Shown here piece by piece: positions 59,575-64,000 of a DNA stretch of 64,000 bases. The notes beneath the pieces are model-generated. The model saw only the letters and a program-made list of their open reading frames with translations. It was not told where the DNA came from and did not search any database. Made by a program: the position numbers and the translations under genes. The stretch is taken from positions 47,283 through 111,282 of the forward strand of contig NZ_JAQNCY010000015.1 in the NCBI RefSeq assembly GCF_028368855.1, written 5' to 3'. The stretch's first letter is position 1. Every line of letters starts with the position of its first letter. This DNA is from Leisingera sp. SS27. GTDB lineage: Bacteria; Pseudomonadota; Alphaproteobacteria; Rhodobacterales; Rhodobacteraceae.

Positions 59575-61732
59575 TGCTCATTCTCCGCTCGGTGTCAAAG
59601 GCGGCCGCTGTGGGCGAGGCCGCAATGATGCTTTCAGGGTCCAGGATCATGGCGATTTTACCGTCGCCAAGAATGGTTGCCGCGGCGACGCCGGGGATCT
59701 CCCCGCAGACGCCGTCCAGGCTTTTGATCACCACCTGGCGCTGGTCGTGGATGTCATCCACTGCCAAGGCGCAGCGCTGGCCGGTTTCGGTCTCCACCAG
59801 AAGGTAGACCCCGGCCTGCTGATCGCTTTCACGGTACAGGCCGAGGGCGCCGGCGACATCGCAGATCGGTACGAAGTTGCCGCGGATCGACAGCAGGGTG
59901 CCGTCGGCCCCCAGGCTGTTGATCATGTCGTCGCTGCCGCGCATGGTTTCGACGATCGAGGTGATCGGCACCACCATGGTCTGATCAGCCACGGACACCA
60001 CCATGCCGTCCATCACTGCCAGGGTCAGCGGCAGGATGATGGTGAATGTGGAGCCCTTGCCCGGCGCGGAAGAGATGTTGATGCGCCCGCCGAGGCCGGT
60101 CACCGCATTCTTCACCACGTCCATGCCGACGCCGCGGCCGGAGAGATTGGAAATCTCCTTGGCCGTTGAAAAGCCGGGCGCAAACAGCAGGTTGTCGATC
60201 TCGCCATCCGTCAGTTCAGCGTTTTCCGGGATCAGCCCCTTCTCGATCGCAATCTGTTTGACGCGCGGGCGGTTCACGCCGGCACCGTCGTCTTTGATCT
60301 CGATGCAGACACTGCCGGAGCGGTGCGAGGCAGACAGCCGGATTTCACCGACCTTGGACTTCCCTGCGGCTTCCCTGTCCTCGGGCTTCTCCACGCCGTG
60401 GTCGACCGCGTTGCGCAGGATATGCGTCAGCGGGTCGGACAGCCGTTCGATGACAGTCTTGTCGACCTCGGTGTTTTCACCCTCGGTGACCAGCTTGCAG
60501 GTCTTGCCGGTGGCGGCCGAAGCCTCGCGGACGATCCGGGCCATGCGCTGGAACAGCGGCTTCACAGGCTGTGCGCGGATGGCCATGACACCTTCCTGGA
60601 TGTCGCGCGCCAGGTTTTTGAAACCTTCCAGCTCGGTCTCGACGTCGCGGGTATCCGAGACGTTGAGATTGGCGATCTGCTGGGCCAGCATCGAATGGTT
60701 GATGATAAGCTCCCCGACAGCGTTGATCAGCCGGTCCACCCGCTCGAGCTCGACGCGGAGCGTCGGCTTGGGACCGCCGCGCTGCTCCTGTTTGCCGCTC
60801 TCGGCTTTCGGGGCCGAGGCCTTTTCTTCGGCAACTGCCGGTTTGGCTTCGGGTTCAGGTGCGGGGACCGGCGGCTCAAAAGGGGCTGCAGGCGCCTCCC
60901 CCTCAGGGGCAGCTGCGGCATCTCCGGCTGGCGGTGCAGCGAACATCGCATTCAGCGCGGCCAACGCATTGGCTTCCGCCTCGGCATCGCCATCACCATT
61001 GATCGACAGCTCGCACAGGCCCTCGACGAATTCGAACACGGCCTCAACCTTCGAACGCGTCTCCTTGGTGACCAGCACCAGATCCCAGGCCAGATAGGCT
61101 TCCGCCATGTCCATGGCATCAAAACCGGGCAGCTCATTCTCGTCCATGGTGACGGTCAGCTCACCCAGATCCTTGAGCGCCTGGAACAGGAAGAACGGCT
61201 CGTTGCCGGTGCCATACATTTCCTTCAGCGGCTGGAAGCGGATCCGGTAGGTCTCTTCCTGCGGTTCCGCCGGAGCGCCGCCCAGATCGCCAAGATCCAT
61301 CATGGGCGCCGGGCCGCCGAGCCCCATCGGCTCGAAGGTGAGGTCTTCCTCTTCTTCCGGAATGTATTCATCCAGCGCCGCCAACAGCGTATCATTGTGC
61401 GCTTCGTCTATCTCGCCGCCGTCCCGGGCAACTTCGACCAGCGCTGACAGTTGATCGCTAGAACGCAGCAGCAGCTGGATCAGCTTCTCATCCAAGTCCA
61501 GCCGGTTGGACCGCACTTCGTCAAATACTGTTTCGAACCGGTGGGCAAAGGCCACCAGATCATCGAGGCCAAAGGCCCCCGCGCCACCCTTGATCGAGTG
61601 CACGGCGCGGAAGATCGCATTGACCACCTCAGGGTCGTGATCGCCTCCTTCGATGGCGGTCAGACCCTCATCCGTTGCTTCAAGGAGCTCTTCGCACTCC
61701 TCAAAGAAGGTATCCTGAATCGACCCCGACAT
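59564..61732 (-). CDS. cheA: CheA histidine kinase
   Basis: A 722-residue CheA. N-terminal Hpt domain with His45 in AVHSIKGGAGAFG; a second region (about 150-250) resembles a CheY-binding or extra Hpt-like fold; a Pro/Ala/Glu-rich linker follows; then the dimerisation helix pair, the HATPase (LTHILRNAVDHGVE, GRGVGMDVV, GKGSTFTIILPLTLAVMDG) and a C-terminal CheW-like domain. It phosphorylates both CheY proteins. Confidence 0.96.
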   Translation of the reverse strand: MSGSIQDTFFEECEELLEATDEGLTAIEGGDHDPEVVNAIFRAVHSIKGGAGAFGLDDLVAFAHRFETVFDEVRSNRLDLDEKLIQLLLRSSDQLSALVEVARDGGEIDEAHNDTLLAALDEYIPEEEEDLTFEPMGLGGPAPMMDLGDLGGAPAEPQEETYRIRFQPLKEMYGTGNEPFFLFQALKDLGELTVTMDENELPGFDAMDMAEAYLAWDLVLVTKETRSKVEAVFEFVEGLCELSINGDGDAEAEANALAALNAMFAAPPAGDAAAAPEGEAPAAPFEPPVPAPEPEAKPAVAEEKASAPKAESGKQEQRGGPKPTLRVELERVDRLINAVGELIINHSMLAQQIANLNVSDTRDVETELEGFKNLARDIQEGVMAIRAQPVKPLFQRMARIVREASAATGKTCKLVTEGENTEVDKTVIERLSDPLTHILRNAVDHGVEKPEDREAAGKSKVGEIRLSASHRSGSVCIEIKDDGAGVNRPRVKQIAIEKGLIPENAELTDGEIDNLLFAPGFSTAKEISNLSGRGVGMDVVKNAVTGLGGRINISSAPGKGSTFTIILPLTLAVMDGMVVSVADQTMVVPITSIVETMRGSDDMINSLGADGTLLSIRGNFVPICDVAGALGLYRESDQQAGVYLLVETETGQRCALAVDDIHDQRQVVIKSLDGVCGEIPGVAAATILGDGKIAMILDPESIIAASPTAAAFDTERRMSNAS

Positions 61733-61733
61733 C

Positions 61734-62108
61734 TTACGCCGCGGCTCCGGTCACGCGCTTCAACGCAAAAATAAGCGAGGCGTCGTCAAACGGCTTGGTG
61801 ATCCAGCCGGTGGCGCCGGCACCGCGGGCGCGGGCCTTCAGTTCAGGCGCGCTTTCGGTTGTCAGAACCAGGATCGGCACTTTGGAATTGATGCCGGTGC
61901 CGCGCAGCTCCTCGATCACGCCGAACCCGTCCAGGTTGGGCATGTTGATGTCAGTGATGACGACATCGGGATCCACGTCAGGGTACATATCCACACCCTC
62001 GCGGCCATCAACCGCGCAATGGTATTCAAAACCCGCTTCTTCCAGGGTCGCGGCCAGAAGATTCCTGATCGTGCGGGAATCGTCGATTGCCAGAACTTTG
62101 GTTTTCAT
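61734..62108 (-). CDS. cheY: CheY-type response regulator (first)
   Basis: A 124-residue receiver: VLAIDDSRTIRNLLAATLEEAG, VVITDINMPNLDGFGVI with the phospho-Asp, and WITKPFD with the conserved Lys. It overlaps the STAS gene by 4 bp and precedes cheA by 1 bp. Confidence 0.94.
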   Translation of the reverse strand: MKTKVLAIDDSRTIRNLLAATLEEAGFEYHCAVDGREGVDMYPDVDPDVVITDINMPNLDGFGVIEELRGTGINSKVPILVLTTESAPELKARARGAGATGWITKPFDDASLIFALKRVTGAAA

Positions 62109-62392
62109 GCTGTTTCCTCGTCTTCAAAACGGTTGGGCTCCAGCCCCAGAAGCGTCAGGGACTTGCGGCAGGATTCGGTGATATTGGTGACTGCGAAGCC
62201 CACCCCCTCGGACCGCCATTGCTGCTCTGCACCAAGCAGAAGCTGCAAACAGCGCGAGGGCATCAGGGCAACACCGCTGCAGTCGATTTCGACCGCCTTG
62301 GCGCGCGCGCCTTGCAGGAAGGCGATCAGAGGATCCAGCTCCGCGAAGGCGTTCGGCAGGTCCAGAATGTGCTTTTGCGTTTCCGTAGTCAT
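62105..62392 (-). CDS. STAS-domain protein of the chemotaxis operon
   Basis: A 95-residue STAS domain (anti-sigma antagonist fold): AVEIDCSGVALMPSRCLQLLLGAEQQW. The Ser within MPSRCL lies near the usual phosphorylation site. ATG 62392 is the family-like start; the open frame reaches 62446. STAS proteins head several alphaproteobacterial chemotaxis operons, but their role there is not settled. Confidence 0.85.
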   Translation of the reverse strand: MTTETQKHILDLPNAFAELDPLIAFLQGARAKAVEIDCSGVALMPSRCLQLLLGAEQQWRSEGVGFAVTNITESCRKSLTLLGLEPNRFEDEETA

Positions 62393-62805
62393 TTTCGGCG
62401 ATTCGCACCCCCGTTGTCGGCGATCAATTTGAGTTCGATTGGGCAATTCTTACGAGCGGGGCCTTAACATTTGATTGCCGCCGCACCGGCGAAAAGAAAG
62501 ATTCATAAGGAGGCGCACCGCATTTTTGCGGCAGAAATCCGATCAATTTTTATCTGTGTTTTTATGGCTGAAAGAATCACCTGGAGACGCCAATTCAAGC
62601 GTATTTCCGGCCCTTTCCGCTGCTTCCAGTTGTATTTTAACCCAGCCTTCAGAAAGTGACGCGGACGCGCGACGGAATTCAGCTGGTTTCCTTTTTAAAT
62701 TGGGCATGCTCTGCAGGCTGTAAGCTGCAAATTAACATCTGCGCTCCATTCTGACAGGCATCACTATTGCGGTGGCCTAGACCGCACTGCTCTTAGGAGG
62801 ACGGA
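62393..62805. other. Divergent intergenic region between the STAS gene and the MCP gene
   Basis: 413 bp, AT-richer than surroundings, between two divergent chemotaxis units. It must hold both promoters. I see no clear operator palindrome, terminator, tRNA or small gene. The MCP has a strong ribosome site (aggagg, 62796-62801) just before its start. Confidence 0.5.
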
Positions 62806-64000
62806 ATGAAAGCGTTCAAATCGCTCAAGCTGGCACATAAATTGCCGCTGTTTGTTGTTGGGTTCGGTGTGCTTGTGACGGCGATTCTCGTCACCATCAG
62901 CACGATCAGCTTCCAAAAAAGCGCCGAAAAAACTGCGGAAGACCAGTTCCGCTCCATGGTGGCGGACCGGAAATTCTCGGTGCAGACATTGCTGGACGGC
63001 ATCCACGCCGATGTGCAGACCCTGGCGGCGGTGCCATCGACGGCCACCGCCATCGAATGGCTGACGATGACCTGGAACGATCTCGATGGCAATCCGGGCC
63101 AGATTCTTCGCCAGGCGTATATCGACGACAACCCGAACCCAATCGGGCAGAAGCATCTGCTGCTGCGCGGCACCGGTGACTCGCCGTATCACATGCATCA
63201 CGAGACCTTTCATCCGGCCTACAAGACCCTGATCGAAAGCAAGGGCTACTATGATGCCTTCCTGATCAACCTGGCTGGCGACATCGTCTACTCAGTGTTC
63301 AAGGAAAACGACTACGGCACCAACATGATGACCGGCCCGTTCAAGGACTCCGGCCTGGCCACAGTTTACCGGGCGGCACTGGAAGGCAGCCGTGGCGAAG
63401 TGTTCTTTGCGGATATGGAACCTTATGCGCCTTCCGGCGGAGCGGCGGCTGCTTTTGCGGCGTCACCCGTTGTGAATGACGCAAATTTGACCGTTGGCGT
63501 GCTGGCAGTGCAGATCCCGGTGGATCTGCTGGCAGCCATTGTCAACAATGAGCAGGGTATGGGCGATACCACCCAGGTTTATATTCTGGGCGCGGACCAT
63601 CTGGCGCGCACGAGCTCCCGTTTCGATGGCAGTTTCGAAGTGCTGTCCCAACTGCCGGAAACCGAACAAGTTCAAAGCGCTTTTGACGGCCAATCACATG
63701 TGCTGCGGGGCGTAAGCGGCCTCAGCGGCCAGAAGGTTCTGGCCTATTCCGAGCCGCTGCCGCTGGCCTTTGCCAACTGGGCGATCATTGCCGAGCAGGA
63801 TTGGGCGGAGCTGATGGCGCCTGCTGCTGAGAAGCGCAACATGCTGCTTCTGGCTTCGCTGATCTGCGCCGGCGGCATGTCCCTCGTCGGCTGGCTTTTT
63901 GCGCGCTCTGTGACGCGTCCGATCGACCGGATCTGCGCGGACATGGAGGCGGTGTCCTCGGGCGATCTCGATACGGAGGTCGCGGCGGCCAGCCGCGGCG
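62806..64000 (+). CDS. Methyl-accepting chemotaxis protein, 5' part
   Basis: The frame runs off the window end; 398 codons are visible. N-terminal membrane helix (PLFVVGFGVLVTAILVTI), a large periplasmic sensor domain of the double-cache type (about 35-340; SKGYYDAFLINLAGDIVYSVFKENDYGTNM is within the sensing fold), the second helix (MLLLASLICAGGMSLVGWLFA) and the start of a HAMP domain (RPIDRICADMEAVSSGDLD). The signalling domain lies outside. ATG 62806 has aggagg at the ideal distance. It would signal to the CheA encoded divergently. Confidence 0.9.
   Translation, partial: MKAFKSLKLAHKLPLFVVGFGVLVTAILVTISTISFQKSAEKTAEDQFRSMVADRKFSVQTLLDGIHADVQTLAAVPSTATAIEWLTMTWNDLDGNPGQILRQAYIDDNPNPIGQKHLLLRGTGDSPYHMHHETFHPAYKTLIESKGYYDAFLINLAGDIVYSVFKENDYGTNMMTGPFKDSGLATVYRAALEGSRGEVFFADMEPYAPSGGAAAAFAASPVVNDANLTVGVLAVQIPVDLLAAIVNNEQGMGDTTQVYILGADHLARTSSRFDGSFEVLSQLPETEQVQSAFDGQSHVLRGVSGLSGQKVLAYSEPLPLAFANWAIIAEQDWAELMAPAAEKRNMLLLASLICAGGMSLVGWLFARSVTRPIDRICADMEAVSSGDLDTEVAAASRG

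Noticed and set aside
1..64000. tRNA, rRNA, insertion sequences or attachment sites
   Set aside because: None was recognised on either strand by eye; a dedicated scan was not possible.

Overview
The window is high-GC, densely coded alphaproteobacterial DNA, most likely from a plasmid or chromid of a Roseobacter-group (Rhodobacterales) bacterium. This rests on a DnaA-like replication initiator set divergently from parAB, a replicon type described from roseobacters, and on Rhodobacterales-like proteins throughout. The genus (for example Leisingera or Phaeobacter) is a guess.

Layout. (1) 1-6566: the tail of a PEP synthase/PPDK-like gene, a parDE toxin-antitoxin pair, an RpiR regulator, a LysE exporter, a GFA-family protein, a TviB-like nucleotide-sugar dehydrogenase and the DnaA-like initiator. 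(2) 6567-10215: the presumed replication and partition core, with a rep-par intergenic region holding short repeats, parA, parB, and seven exact copies of a 16-bp palindrome (TGTCCCCGCGGGGACA) that are probably the centromere (parS) sites. Three of the copies lie inside genes. (3) 9786-16753: a YceI-OmpA fusion, a secreted caspase-like protein with a C-terminal CxxCH motif, a LysR regulator and an unrecognised two-gene unit. (4) 17019-21275, minus strand: two unknown genes, an ExbB-ExbD-ExbD proton motor and a TonB/TolA-like partner. This operon is divergent from (5) 21465-55746: a complete type VI secretion system apart from tssJ: tssA-B-C-hcp-tagJ-tssE-F-G-clpV, an unusual three-gene insert, vgrG, a DUF6931-like gene, PAAR, tagH/fha, tssK-L-M, tagF, pppA, then ppkA and an OmpA gene on the other strand, and an M15 peptidase. 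(6) 55864-64000: a second caspase-like protein and a chemotaxis cluster (STAS, cheY, cheA, cheW, cheR, cheY, a small gene) facing a methyl-accepting chemotaxis protein cut by the window end.

The part most likely to be new is the insert between clpV and vgrG (32240-39475). It encodes a 402-residue protein with a His/Cys arrangement like caspase or C80 proteases, a bacterial voltage-gated sodium channel with four S4 arginines and the filter TLESWSM, and a 1,698-residue protein with a TssB domain at one end, a TssC-like domain at the other, and between them an acidic repeat region that includes 800 consecutive residues with no lysine or arginine. The last two genes overlap by 8 bp and all three lie in the T6SS transcription direction. 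A second notable link is that the TonB-like protein beside the Exb motor and the T6SS kinase PpkA appear to share the same periplasmic modules, suggesting a connection between proton-motive force, envelope sensing and T6SS control.

How the parts may work together: TssB/TssC form the sheath, Hcp the tube and VgrG/PAAR the tip; TssE/F/G/K/A form the baseplate and assembly platform; TssL/M form the membrane complex; ClpV recycles the sheath; and PpkA/PppA/Fha/TagF form the usual post-translational switch. All functional statements are based on reading the sequence; no database search was run.
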